Shown piece after piece: positions 39,349 to 49,541 of a stretch of DNA of 64,000 nucleotides (position 1 is its first letter; each line of letters starts with the position of its first letter). A program made the position numbers and the translations under genes. Origin of the DNA: Archaeoglobus sp. (GTDB lineage Archaea > Halobacteriota > Archaeoglobi > Archaeoglobales > Archaeoglobaceae); NCBI GenBank assembly GCA_017656505.1, contig JACDNU010000001.1, positions 1 through 64,000 of the forward strand, in the 5' to 3' direction. The notes under the pieces are model-generated. The model saw nothing but the letters and a program-made list of their open reading frames with translations. It was not told the DNA's origin and made no database searches.

Positions 39349-40611
39349 ATGCACGATCTCGCAATAAAGAATGGCCTATGCTACATAGAGGGAGAATTTG
39401 TTCATGCTAACATCGGAATCGATGGGAATAGAATAACCTATGTGGGGAAAGAAGAAATCAAAGGGGAGCTAAGTGTTAATGCTAAAGAGAGACTCGTTCT
39501 TCCCGGTCTTTTTAACGCTCACACCCATCTTGCAATGACCCTCTTTAGAGGTTTCGCCGAAGACATGCCCCTCATGGATTGGCTTAAAACGAAGATATGG
39601 AGAGCAGAAAGAAAGCTAACTGCGAAAGACGTCTACTGGGGCTCGATGCTTGGGATTGTTGAAATGCTCAAAACGGGCACGACATGTTTCTCTGATCTCT
39701 ATATCCACATGGACGAGGTTGCGAAGGCTTGTATTGAGTCTGGAATTAGAGCAGTTCTCTGCTATGGAATGGCAGATCGCGGAGATCCAGAGAGGGCAAA
39801 AGAAGAACTAGAAATCGGTGAAGAGTTTATAAGAAAGTGGAATGGAGGGAGAATCAAAGCAATTTTCGGGCCGCACGCCCCTTACACATGCTCCCTGGAA
39901 TTCTTAAAGGAAGTTAAGGAAAAGGCTGATCAGCTCGGAGTGGGCATCCACATTCACGTTTCCGAAACGAGAGAAGAGGTAAAGGAATTTCTGCAAAAGT
40001 ATCGCTCAAGACCAATCGAGAAGCTAGAGGAGATCGGATTTTTATCGCCTAAAACGGTTATTGCCCATGCCATTTGGGTTGATGAAAAGGAAATGGAGAT
40101 CCTTGCTAAAAGGAAAGTTAGCGTTGCTCACAATCCAGTTAGCAATCTAAAGCTCGCTTCCGGAATAGCCAGAATTGTCGAAATGATGAAATTTGGAATA
40201 AATATCTGCCTAGGCACCGATGGAGCTGCTTCGAACAACACCTACAATCTTTTTGAAGAGATCAAGCTTACCTCTCTTTTGCAGAAGGTTCATACTGGAA
40301 GAGCCGACGCTTTGCATGCTAGAGATGTCATTGAGATGGCAACCGCAAACGGATACAAGGCTTATCAAATAGACGGCGGTAAAATTGAAAAAGGCAAGCT
40401 TGCAGACCTTATTTTGCTTAGAAAAAGCTTCAACTACATTCCCCTTTACAACCCACTTTACAGCATAGTCTATTCATCCTTTGGCTGCGAGGTGAGCCAT
40501 ACGATAGTGGACGGAAGGTTACTGGTTGAGGACGGTCAGCCTTTAACTCTCAACGAGGAGAAAATAATAGAAAGGGCCGAAAAAATTAAGGAGAAGTTCC
40601 TAGATTTGTAG
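39349..40611 (+). CDS. amidohydrolase, SAH/MTA/5'-deoxyadenosine deaminase type
   Basis: LPGLFNAHTHLAMTLFRGFAEDMPLMDWL, HIHVSETREEV, LGTDGAASNN motifs. Confidence 0.9.
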   Translation: MHDLAIKNGLCYIEGEFVHANIGIDGNRITYVGKEEIKGELSVNAKERLVLPGLFNAHTHLAMTLFRGFAEDMPLMDWLKTKIWRAERKLTAKDVYWGSMLGIVEMLKTGTTCFSDLYIHMDEVAKACIESGIRAVLCYGMADRGDPERAKEELEIGEEFIRKWNGGRIKAIFGPHAPYTCSLEFLKEVKEKADQLGVGIHIHVSETREEVKEFLQKYRSRPIEKLEEIGFLSPKTVIAHAIWVDEKEMEILAKRKVSVAHNPVSNLKLASGIARIVEMMKFGINICLGTDGAASNNTYNLFEEIKLTSLLQKVHTGRADALHARDVIEMATANGYKAYQIDGGKIEKGKLADLILLRKSFNYIPLYNPLYSIVYSSFGCEVSHTIVDGRLLVEDGQPLTLNEEKIIERAEKIKEKFLDL

Positions 40612-40696
40612 TTTTTGGAAGCTTTGGGGGTCTTGGATTAGATTCTTGGATTAACAAGTCCTCCACAAAAGTTTACCGTTAGATTTACCAAAAGTG

Positions 40697-41047
40697 CTAA
40701 AGCTGCCACTCTGCATCTTCAATGAATTCAACTACCCTCTTCACCATCTCCGCATCCAACTCAGGTAGATCCTCAGGGAGATCCTTAACATCCCTAAAGA
40801 GGTCGAGAATCTTTTTCCTCTGCTTAGGAAGCTGGGAGATCACGTACAACTTGAGCAATTGCAAGTTCTTTCTCGCATCCTCTTCAGGAATTTCTCCAGC
40901 TTTAAACTTCTCGTAAACTTTCTTTACATCACCTATGAACATGGCCTCAATGCTGGCTTCGTCGGTAAGCTCCTTAAAAAGCCCCTCGTCTCCCCCCTTT
41001 TCAAGGAGCATCCTGATTTTATCGAGGTATGTATTGATGTATTCCAT
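40697..41047 (-). CDS. uncharacterised 116-aa protein
   Basis: Coding-like acidic helical ORF; family not recognised. Confidence 0.55.
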   Translation of the reverse strand: MEYINTYLDKIRMLLEKGGDEGLFKELTDEASIEAMFIGDVKKVYEKFKAGEIPEEDARKNLQLLKLYVISQLPKQRKKILDLFRDVKDLPEDLPELDAEMVKRVVEFIEDAEWQL

Positions 41048-41128
41048 ACACTAGCTTCAACCTAAATATTAAAAGTTTTGTTGATTTTAGGTTTCGCCTG
41101 AGTTTAATTTTGTCTAAGTTAACTAAAT

Positions 41129-41812
41129 TTATCGGGAGAGAAGGAACGCTGCTGCTATAAACAATCCCGCACCAATTATCCCAATAAGAATCAGGGGTGC
41201 TTGGACTGGAAGGCTAAAGGTGAAAACAAAGGGATAAAGCAGAAATATCAGATAAGTGGAAACGAACGCAAAGCCCCACTGAAAAACCACAAGATTTTTC
41301 GAACTCATTCCCCTCGCTTCCATTTCCCTCCCCTTTTCTGCAGATATCCATACAAGCTGAGATAGCACGAAAAGCCAAACTATGTTGAGTAATACGCCAA
41401 GAACGCTTACGTGCTTGGCTGAGGAGAAAACGGAGTTGAGATAGGATGCAAGATCCGGATACTTCAGGTAAAGGGCATCGAGGCTTGCGTAAAACAGCTC
41501 ACTTCTAGACAGAAGATTTCCTGTGCTAAGGAGTATCAGAAAGTAAAAAAAGGCGAAAGAGAAGGGATTCTTCCTGAGAATAAGCAAAATTATTGGAATC
41601 GATAGGATGACCGGATACAGAAGATGGATTGCAAAATACTTCGAAAGTATGACTATTGCTGGGGATTTAAAGAAAGCTAGCAAGGAGAAGTGTCCAGCTA
41701 TTTCGGCGAGAAGGAGATTTATAATTGGTGCAAGAACTAGATAGCTTCCCCTCACTTTTGTTTTTACTTTTGCTCCCGCTTCCTTTCTGCCAAATCCAAG
41801 TTTGAATCTCAT
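41129..41812 (-). CDS. membrane protein of the MoxR/DUF58/transglutaminase cluster
   Basis: Polytopic ORF with ATGA overlap to the DUF58 gene. Confidence 0.65.
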   Translation of the reverse strand: MRFKLGFGRKEAGAKVKTKVRGSYLVLAPIINLLLAEIAGHFSLLAFFKSPAIVILSKYFAIHLLYPVILSIPIILLILRKNPFSFAFFYFLILLSTGNLLSRSELFYASLDALYLKYPDLASYLNSVFSSAKHVSVLGVLLNIVWLFVLSQLVWISAEKGREMEARGMSSKNLVVFQWGFAFVSTYLIFLLYPFVFTFSLPVQAPLILIGIIGAGLFIAAAFLLSR

Positions 41813-43065
41813 GCGTAGAGGACCTCCTTCAAAAGAATCTGAGACAGCGGCTTCTCCATTTCCCAGAGCGTTAATTTAACTCCAGCAGATCTAATCCTTG
41901 CCTCCATTGAAGTCCTTAGCATTCCAACCGCTTTCTCCGAAAAGCCGTCTCCTCCGCTTACCGCCAGAGCAATTACTTCAACCGGAGCTCTTCTCCCCCT
42001 TTTTGATACTTTCGATGCTTTTAAAACCGCTTTTATAGGCTTAGAGTACTCAATTCGGGTTATGAAGTATATTAAAGGTTTGTAGGTGACCAAAAGGGTT
42101 TTCGAGTTCTCAAACGCTTCCTCCATTGACTCATAGGCCTCTGAGGGTTCAACCTTTATCAGTTCATCCACTATCCTTCTGAACTGTCTCCTCCCCGTGT
42201 CAGGATAGAGGTATCTTCGGTGTCCAACGATGTACAATCCAACCCTGTATCCGCGCTGGGTGAAGTAGTAAGACAAAGCATTAGTTGCCTCCACTGCAGC
42301 CTCAAAATAGTTCCTTATCAGCTCTCCGTGTCTCATGTATGGGTTTGCATCCAAAAAAATCCAGACTGACTTTTTACCCTCAACCTCGTACTGGTTCACC
42401 ATCACCTCATTCTTCCTAGCACTTGCCTTCCAGTTGATGAACTTAACAGGATCCCCCGAAATGTACTCTCTTATCTCCCTAAAATCGGTTCCTGGTACGC
42501 CTATCTTGGATACATCAACATCAGGAGTTGGAGATCTCGCAATTCCCCTGTGTACACCTATCCTAATAAGCTTGGGAACCTTCTGCTTAACCTCAATCTC
42601 CAAAGGCACCTCCAGCTCTCTCACGAAAAGTTTTCCAGTAAGGAAAGGATTTTCGACCTGAACAACCACTTTGTCAAGCAAATACTTCCCCCTTTTTGTG
42701 GGAATGGCTTGATAATCTATTTTCAGGTTTGCAGACCCTATTACAAATCTAGCCACAGCATTGCTTCCTTCAGAAAGTTCAAAGTGTTCCGGAATTTTGT
42801 GCATAACTTTAACAACCCCGAAACCCTTAGCTGTCATTGAAATCGAGACTTTAAACCCATCTCCCACGTATGTTCCGCCTTCGAGCTGATGAGTAAGGAC
42901 TTTAACTCTCACAGGAAAAGTAGGGGCTAGAAGGAACAGAATAGGAAATACCGAGAGGGCTACCAGTTCATATGATGTGAGAAGGATGCCTAACACCAAC
43001 AAGAACATCGAGGTCTTTACGAGAACATATGTTCCTTTTCTGATTTTCATGGCTTTTAAATTCAA
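41809..43065 (-). CDS. DUF58 domain protein
   Basis: GTDFREIREYISGDPVKFINWKASARKNEVMVNQYEVEGKKSVWIFLD signature. Confidence 0.9.
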   Translation of the reverse strand: MNLKAMKIRKGTYVLVKTSMFLLVLGILLTSYELVALSVFPILFLLAPTFPVRVKVLTHQLEGGTYVGDGFKVSISMTAKGFGVVKVMHKIPEHFELSEGSNAVARFVIGSANLKIDYQAIPTKRGKYLLDKVVVQVENPFLTGKLFVRELEVPLEIEVKQKVPKLIRIGVHRGIARSPTPDVDVSKIGVPGTDFREIREYISGDPVKFINWKASARKNEVMVNQYEVEGKKSVWIFLDANPYMRHGELIRNYFEAAVEATNALSYYFTQRGYRVGLYIVGHRRYLYPDTGRRQFRRIVDELIKVEPSEAYESMEEAFENSKTLLVTYKPLIYFITRIEYSKPIKAVLKASKVSKRGRRAPVEVIALAVSGGDGFSEKAVGMLRTSMEARIRSAGVKLTLWEMEKPLSQILLKEVLYA

Positions 43066-43099
43066 AGATTTAAATCTAATTCAGTCTAATTTAATCTAT

Positions 43100-44080
43100 C
43101 TAAGGTCTAGCCTCCTCCTTCTTCGGCACCTCTACGCTTTTCAAAACATCTTCAATGATGCTTTCCGGTTTCACGCCCTCGATTAGATACTCCACGTTCA
43201 GAATGATTCTGTGCGAAAGTGTCTCGAAAGCGACTCTCTTCACATCATCAGGAATTACGAAATCTCTGCCATCGATTGCAGCTAATGCCCTCGATATTTT
43301 CAGCAAAGCAAGCCCACCCCTTGGACTTGAGCCTATTTCAACGAGTTCGTGCTCTCTGGTAGCCCTTACTAGCTCGGTGATATACCTCAGAATGCTTTCG
43401 TCAACGTAAATATTCTCGACGATCTCCTGCATTCTTCTGAACTCTTCCAAGCTAACAACCGGCTGGATGTGGGATGTGGGATCATCAACCTTCCAGTCAA
43501 TCCTCCTCCTAAGAATTTCCATTTCCGCCTCAACATCCTCCGGATAGCCGGGAGACATCTTTATTAGAAACCTGTCCATCTGCGCTTCTGGCAAGGGATA
43601 GGTTCCTTCCTGCTCTATAGGGTTCTGAGTTGCGATTACGTAAAAAGGTGGGTCGAGCGGATAAGTCTCGCCTTCAATAGTTACCTGTTTTTCTTCCATG
43701 GCTTCAAGCAAAGCCGCCTGAGTTTTAGGGGGACTTCGATTTATCTCGTCTGCCAGCAAAACGTTCGTGAATATCGGCCCCCTAACAAGAACGAACTCTC
43801 CCGTGCTCTGTCTCCACACCTTCGTTCCAGTTATATCAGCTGGAAGTAAATCTGGCGTGAACTGGATTCTGCTGTAGTATGATCCTATAACCCTGGCGAA
43901 AACCTTCGCGAGCAAAGTCTTTCCTAGCCCGGGATAATCTTCAAACAGGACGTTTCCATTCGTCAGGCAGGCCGCGAGCATCTTTTCCACTATGTCAGAA
44001 CTTCCGACGTAAACGCTGCATACCGTGTCAATTATATCCCAACTCTTTCTACTAAATCCTCTAAGATCCAATTCTAACAC
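43100..44080 (-). CDS. MoxR-family AAA+ ATPase
   Basis: LFEDYPGLGKTLLAKVFA, LADEINRSPPKTQAALLEAMEEKQVTIEG motifs. Confidence 0.94.
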   Translation of the reverse strand: MLELDLRGFSRKSWDIIDTVCSVYVGSSDIVEKMLAACLTNGNVLFEDYPGLGKTLLAKVFARVIGSYYSRIQFTPDLLPADITGTKVWRQSTGEFVLVRGPIFTNVLLADEINRSPPKTQAALLEAMEEKQVTIEGETYPLDPPFYVIATQNPIEQEGTYPLPEAQMDRFLIKMSPGYPEDVEAEMEILRRRIDWKVDDPTSHIQPVVSLEEFRRMQEIVENIYVDESILRYITELVRATREHELVEIGSSPRGGLALLKISRALAAIDGRDFVIPDDVKRVAFETLSHRIILNVEYLIEGVKPESIIEDVLKSVEVPKKEEARP

Positions 44081-45131
44081 CCTCCTTACTCATTTTTTCT
44101 TCAATCATTTCCAAAATTTTATTCCTCTTCTTTTTATTTTTATTCTCAATCATACTTTTCTCCCATCCAAAAGCAAATTTTGGTACCTTCTCATCCTCAT
44201 ATGAGATAAGAGGAGATATTAGCGCGGCTATTCTATCCTCACTCCATCCTGCGTCAACCAAAATCCTCGAAATGGAGGCGATTAGTGGGGACTTGACTCC
44301 CTCTTTCAAGAATAGCTCTCTTGCACTATCCAACCTCTCGATCATCTCGTCCTTTTTGTAAGACAATCTCTGTCTGTGAACCTCAACCGCCTCGACCTCC
44401 TCTACAGAAAGGGACTTTCTAAAGTCATTTGAAAATTTAAGCAAAAATATTCCAACCAACACCCATTCCATGAAATTAACAAGCCCGCTTCGCTCGATTA
44501 TCCTGGGGCGGATTGCGATGTAATATACGATCGCAAGAACCAAAAATGATAGAAGAAAAGCTCTGGAATTTCTGAGCCATCTGGCAGCTCCACTTTCAGA
44601 GATGTTTGCAAGCGAGGTTCCAGCCAAAATCAAAAGAAAGATTAGAAAGCCCAAACCTATTTTCTGCGTCCTTTCTGGATCGAGGGGGAGATTTGAGATA
44701 ATCAAGTAGCCAAAAACGCCCATCACTATCAGCCCAGCAGCTGAGATAGCAGGCTGGACAAATCTGTGAACCTTGAATGGAATCTCTACTCTCGCAACTG
44801 CGAATCCTAAAAAGAATAGTAGAAAGTACTTGTCCATTGAATAAACGAAAGGATAGACTAAGGCAAAGGTAGCAAACCTGGATATAGAGTAGGCTATAAC
44901 CTTCAGAATAAGATAGAGCGCAACAGACAAAGCAAAAGGCTTCAGAGGAATCGTGTACTTGTGGAGGTTGAAAAGAATATAAGCGAGAAGGAAAGAATAG
45001 ATCGCTATCAGCATATCTGGCTGGATGACTATAAGCACCCTTCCTGCTATTGAACTCTGGAAACTCGTGAAGACATAAAGAATTCCGAAAAAGAAGGTCA
45101 GAGCAACTATTTTTGTCACTTCACCCCTCAA
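44061..45131 (-). CDS. polytopic membrane protein of the MoxR cluster
   Basis: N-terminal TM segments with a soluble C-terminal region; overlaps both neighbours. Confidence 0.68.
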   Translation of the reverse strand: MRGEVTKIVALTFFFGILYVFTSFQSSIAGRVLIVIQPDMLIAIYSFLLAYILFNLHKYTIPLKPFALSVALYLILKVIAYSISRFATFALVYPFVYSMDKYFLLFFLGFAVARVEIPFKVHRFVQPAISAAGLIVMGVFGYLIISNLPLDPERTQKIGLGFLIFLLILAGTSLANISESGAARWLRNSRAFLLSFLVLAIVYYIAIRPRIIERSGLVNFMEWVLVGIFLLKFSNDFRKSLSVEEVEAVEVHRQRLSYKKDEMIERLDSARELFLKEGVKSPLIASISRILVDAGWSEDRIAALISPLISYEDEKVPKFAFGWEKSMIENKNKKKRNKILEMIEEKMSKEGVRIGS

Positions 45132-47853
45132 TCACATCACCTCTTACAACTTTGAAGGATCTGTAAGCTTCGATGAATTCCTGCCTGCCAGCTTCCCTCA
45201 AGCCATACTTCGATAGCTCGAAGAGTCTTAAAAGCTTTCTTCCCTCGGGTTTCTCTTTCCCATTCAGAATGTTAAACGTTCTCAGAATTTCACGGGCTGT
45301 ATAGTCGCTCAAATCAACACTTCCCGTCTTTTCCAAGCTTTTTACAAGTTCAGAGAAGATTGAGATTATCGCCTCTCTGTAGCTCATTATCCTGATCTCA
45401 ATTTCTTCCTTTTCCAGAACTCCCTTTTCTCCAACCCTTTCCGCAAGAATTCTGTGCAAGCCAGGCTCTTCAAAGGCTATTGTTATTTCTAGTCCCTTTT
45501 CATGACTACCAACGGCATGCCCATCAATAAAAACCCTGAGTATTCCTTCTCCCAAGTTCTTGACCCTTAACTTAATTTCCTCGTTCACATCCCAGATAAG
45601 CGGTAAATCTTCTTCTTCCCGCTCAATTTCGAATACTATGTAGCTTGCGGTAAGCTTTCTGTATTTCTTGATCAATATATACGCAACTAAAGGGATAAGG
45701 ATTGAGAAGACTAAGAACGGAAAAGTGGATGTTTTAAATTCCTTTTCTGATGGTAAGTACTTTTCATTTCCATCAAAAACAGCCTTGGTAGCAGATGGCT
45801 CTCTATCGTAAACAAAAACCGCCAAACCGGCATTGTTCGTTTCAGCAGTTCTATCTCCTATCCTAATTGTCCCAAAAGCGGGAATTTTCTTACCCTTCTC
45901 CCTTAGCAAAACGTAAATGTAAGTTTTGTCATTCTCATGCTTAACCGATACATCCATTTCAGTTTCAGCCTTAACAGTTAAATCAATCGAACTCTGGAAA
46001 CCAACTCCTTCGATGGTGAAATTAATGGGAACCTTACCCAGCTCGAAGTTTTCTGGAATTTTTCCCTTAACGACGAAGTTTCCTGAAGCATCAGCAACAG
46101 CCTGAGTCGTGAAATCATCCTTTGAGAAGGTTATGATCGCTTCATCGAACGGCTCGCCTTTGAAGAAAATTTTGCCTGAGGAAACCCATTCCTTCCCTTT
46201 TACAGCACTTTTATTGCTGATTAAAAGTTCTATCCTTCCGACTTCAACAAATTTACTCTCTGACAGTGGCATTATGAATTTAGATCCTTGATACTCAACG
46301 GAAACGTGGTGTCTGCCTTCTTCATCGATCTTCAGAGTGAAGTAGAAAAATCCATCCGCATCGCTTACAGCTCTCTCAACAACCTTGCCATCGATTCTAA
46401 GCGAGAGTTCAGCATTAGCAAGCGCACTTCCATTGTAATCAACTATCCTCCCCCCAAGTCTGTAAGGAATTCCAGCAGCAAGCTTATCTGGAATGTTCAC
46501 CCTGATCTCTGGCGGGCTGTAGATCGTTATTATCGGATCACTCCATGATTCCTTAAACCTCAAACTGCCAACGTAGTGGGCTACGACATGATACTTGCCC
46601 GAAACGTCCGGAACCTTCACCTTGCCTTCAAACTTCCCCCTGTCGAGCTTCAGTAGTCCAAGCAAAAGTCCAGATTCATTCTTGTTCCTCTTGATGCTTA
46701 TCTCAACGTAACCTCCATACACAGGCAAACCATCCTTTGTCGTAACGATTCCTCTGACGGTAAAATTGCTACCTTTCGTTGCAGTTGGATCGGCATAGGT
46801 TATCTCTGTAATAGTAGGCTGCATGTTCTCTGGGGCTGGTGTGGGATCGATTTCCACCCACCCAGTAGTAAACTTGACCTCCGCCCAAACGTGAGCCTGC
46901 GCTGCCAAAACGGTTTGATTGTCCGGAATCGGCCTTGCGTTGTAGCCAAAAACGGCTCTAGCTGGGATACCAATGCTCCTTGCCAGAGCTACAAAAGAAG
47001 TTGCGAACTCCTTACAAATTCCCTTCTTGTTCTCAAAAAGGAAATACGTAACTGGTTCGACATTTTCAGGCGGAGGTGTGTAGTTCGGATCGTATTCATA
47101 GTTTTTCTCCAGGTACTCCTTTATTGCAAGAACCTTCTCGTAATCTGTTGCAGCATCCATCGTTATTTCCTCAGCCAAAGATCTTATTCTCTCCAAATCA
47201 TTTTCGCTGAAAGAAAGTTGGGTATATCTGGGATCGTCTTCCACGAATTCAGCCTCTGTCTTCCATGCGGTCGAAGCCGCATCATAGGGCTTGCTGAGGT
47301 TAGACTCTATGAGGTATGTTCCGGTTTGCCTGTTGAACTTTGCCTGAACTGTAACGTATGCGGTATCTTTCGCAACGGGAATGTGTTTTGAGAATTCACT
47401 CACGGGAGTGATGTGATATTTCGTAACGTGTCCGGTTGGATTTATTGCCGGAGTGTCGCCGTAGTTTCCTTCTTCCTCAAACCATTTTCCATCTCTGTAT
47501 TCAGCTGCTGTAAAGAGTCGGAGTTTGTTCGTGTATTTGTTTAAGCCTTCCACAAAGAAAATGGGTACTTGGGGTGGATCAAATCCCTCATGGAGATTTG
47601 CTATAGATTCCGTTACCGATACTTTGATTTCCTTGTATGGCTCTATTTCCTGAATATCCGGTGGTATGGTTTCAGAAGGAGAGATTTCTTCTGCTCCTAT
47701 CCCTATGAAACCACTAAGGCCAGTATTGCTGAAATCTAGGGATGAAGTAAAGTTAAGGAGAAAGGAGAGAGCTACTAGAATGAGGACCAAAGAAATTAAC
47801 TTTTTTAAGGCTTCCAGCAATTCTTCTTTCACTCTGATGAGATTTCTGTTCAA
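45121..47853 (-). CDS. membrane-anchored transglutaminase-like protein with Ig-like/carboxypeptidase-regulatory-like repeats
   Basis: Transglutaminase core (GICKEFATSFVALARSIGIPARAVFGYN...AQAHVWAEVKF...WVEIDPTPAP), beta-sandwich repeats, second TM. Confidence 0.88.
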   Translation of the reverse strand: MNRNLIRVKEELLEALKKLISLVLILVALSFLLNFTSSLDFSNTGLSGFIGIGAEEISPSETIPPDIQEIEPYKEIKVSVTESIANLHEGFDPPQVPIFFVEGLNKYTNKLRLFTAAEYRDGKWFEEEGNYGDTPAINPTGHVTKYHITPVSEFSKHIPVAKDTAYVTVQAKFNRQTGTYLIESNLSKPYDAASTAWKTEAEFVEDDPRYTQLSFSENDLERIRSLAEEITMDAATDYEKVLAIKEYLEKNYEYDPNYTPPPENVEPVTYFLFENKKGICKEFATSFVALARSIGIPARAVFGYNARPIPDNQTVLAAQAHVWAEVKFTTGWVEIDPTPAPENMQPTITEITYADPTATKGSNFTVRGIVTTKDGLPVYGGYVEISIKRNKNESGLLLGLLKLDRGKFEGKVKVPDVSGKYHVVAHYVGSLRFKESWSDPIITIYSPPEIRVNIPDKLAAGIPYRLGGRIVDYNGSALANAELSLRIDGKVVERAVSDADGFFYFTLKIDEEGRHHVSVEYQGSKFIMPLSESKFVEVGRIELLISNKSAVKGKEWVSSGKIFFKGEPFDEAIITFSKDDFTTQAVADASGNFVVKGKIPENFELGKVPINFTIEGVGFQSSIDLTVKAETEMDVSVKHENDKTYIYVLLREKGKKIPAFGTIRIGDRTAETNNAGLAVFVYDREPSATKAVFDGNEKYLPSEKEFKTSTFPFLVFSILIPLVAYILIKKYRKLTASYIVFEIEREEEDLPLIWDVNEEIKLRVKNLGEGILRVFIDGHAVGSHEKGLEITIAFEEPGLHRILAERVGEKGVLEKEEIEIRIMSYREAIISIFSELVKSLEKTGSVDLSDYTAREILRTFNILNGKEKPEGRKLLRLFELSKYGLREAGRQEFIEAYRSFKVVRGDVIEG

Positions 47854-47950
47854 TAAATATCTATTTTTCGCTTTTGGGGATGATGATAACTCTGAGCGAT
47901 AAGCTAATTAGCTAAGCGTCTATTTTTTATTCTCTCGGGGGATTTGATTT

Positions 47951-48454
47951 TTGATGATATGCCTATGCCTCGTGAATACCTATGACAAGCTGATGCTTCA
48001 TGAGATTCACCTGCGGAGCATTGCTAGAGCCTCGCCTATATGCTACGCTTATGGTTTTCACCTTGCCCTCCTCGACTTTCCTTTTTGGGATAGTGAGGAA
48101 GAAATGGTTTCTCAGATTGTCGATTATACCACAATCGGCGAAGGTGGGAAGTTCGCAAGAATTCTGCTGGAAGAGGGGAAGATTCATCTGGTGGAAAAGA
48201 TTCCAGCTTACTTTGGTGAGATTATCGCTACAACATCAAAGCCTGAAGGAAAGGGAATTTCGCTCGAAGAATTGAGAAAACTTTTAAAAGAGGGGTCGGT
48301 AACCTTCCTTATAGGCCTTGGTAGAAGGGGGCTGCCAAGGGAGATGGTCAAAAAAGCGAGGCATCAACTGGATGTGACATGGAAGGGTGTCAGCCTCGAA
48401 ACGTGTAGTGCGATTGGGGTTATAGCGGCAACGGCTTACTGGTTAAAAAGCTAA
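47951..48454 (+). CDS. DUF531 family protein
   Basis: LCLVNTYDKLMLHEIHLRSIARASPICYAYGFHLALLDFPF...SLETCSAIGVIAATAYWL. Confidence 0.72.
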   Translation: MMICLCLVNTYDKLMLHEIHLRSIARASPICYAYGFHLALLDFPFWDSEEEMVSQIVDYTTIGEGGKFARILLEEGKIHLVEKIPAYFGEIIATTSKPEGKGISLEELRKLLKEGSVTFLIGLGRRGLPREMVKKARHQLDVTWKGVSLETCSAIGVIAATAYWLKS

Positions 48455-48465
48455 CAGGTGATCCA

Positions 48466-49098
48466 ATGGAAGATATAAGGTTCTGTCCCGAGCATGGATA
48501 CTATAGAGGTGTCAAATGCGAAATTTGCAACTTCAAAGGAGAAATTATTCTGGATAAGGAGAGGGTTGAGAAGCTAGGGAGATTTGTTTCAGGAGTGCTC
48601 AGACATTTTCCACAAAAATTCAATCTGGAGATGGACGAGAATGGTTGGGTTGACTTCGAGGAGCTCTCAAGAGTAGTCTCAAGAAAGTATAGATGGGCTA
48701 ACAAGTGGTTGATAAAGGCGATGGTTTACTCAGACAAGAAGGGGAGATATGAGCTTTCCGATAACAAGATAAGGGCAAGATACGGCCATAGTGTTGATGT
48801 GAAACTCAACGATTACGAGCTAGCCGATAACGACATCCTTTACTATGGTACAAGCGAGGAGGAGGCACACAGATTGCTTGAAATTGGAATTAAGCCAGTG
48901 AATCAGAGGTACGTGCACCTCTCAACAACCATAGAAAAGGGGATAGAGGTGGCCATGCTTAGAACCGACGATCCCATAATCCTCGCCATAGATGCAAAGA
49001 AAGCTAGAGAGAATGGAATAAGATTCATAAAGGCGAATGAATTCATAGTTCTTTCAGAAGAGATTCCTCCGGAGTTTATCGAAGTGCTTGAAGTTTGA
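48466..49098 (+). CDS. kptA: RNA 2'-phosphotransferase (Tpt1/KptA) with N-terminal zinc-binding motif
   Basis: LGRFVSGVLRHFPQKFNLEMDENGWVDFEEL; RARYGHSVDV; YYGTSEEEA; VHLS; N-terminal CPEHGYYRGVKCEIC. Confidence 0.93.
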   Translation: MEDIRFCPEHGYYRGVKCEICNFKGEIILDKERVEKLGRFVSGVLRHFPQKFNLEMDENGWVDFEELSRVVSRKYRWANKWLIKAMVYSDKKGRYELSDNKIRARYGHSVDVKLNDYELADNDILYYGTSEEEAHRLLEIGIKPVNQRYVHLSTTIEKGIEVAMLRTDDPIILAIDAKKARENGIRFIKANEFIVLSEEIPPEFIEVLEV

Positions 49099-49115
49099 TT
49101 ATATCAGGGTTTATA

Positions 49116-49541
49116 TCAAGAGTAGTAAAAGGCCGGTATCCTTGTTGTGTTCTCGAAAATAAATGTTGTTCCGCTCACATTTATACAAACCTCAACCTCT
49201 TTCCCCAACTCAAGTCCTCCAAAGTACTTTGTCCCGTTATCGTTCTCAAAATAAACCCTGAAAACAGCCTCATCCATTCCAACTTTAATGAATTCTGTGT
49301 CGGATGAGAGATTTGAGAGCTTTAACAGCTCATCCTTTACGGGCATCGCACCGAAAAGGAAAAGTTGAAGCTTTTGAAGAGCATCTACCTCATACATTAT
49401 TTTTATTACTACGCTCTCATTCTCAACACTTACAAAAACATCTTTGATGTCTAAATCGAGGCTTTGAGCCGTAGAGGAGATAAGGATGAGTAGGAGAAAA
49501 ATCGAACCGATCCGGACGACTTCGTGTGAGAATGAGCGCAT
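49116..49541 (-). CDS. small exported protein of unknown function
   Basis: N-terminal signal peptide-like segment; otherwise unrecognised. Confidence 0.5.
   Translation of the reverse strand: MRSFSHEVVRIGSIFLLLILISSTAQSLDLDIKDVFVSVENESVVIKIMYEVDALQKLQLFLFGAMPVKDELLKLSNLSSDTEFIKVGMDEAVFRVYFENDNGTKYFGGLELGKEVEVCINVSGTTFIFENTTRIPAFYYS

Noticed and set aside
41809-47853. Possible anti-phage defence system
   Set aside because: MoxR/DUF58/transglutaminase clusters are widespread non-defence gene sets and no nuclease, reverse transcriptase or other defence domains are present.
47876-47920. ATGATGA followed by CTGA (possible second C/D sRNA)
   Set aside because: Only 5 nt between C and the first CTGA, no C' or second D box with proper spacing.
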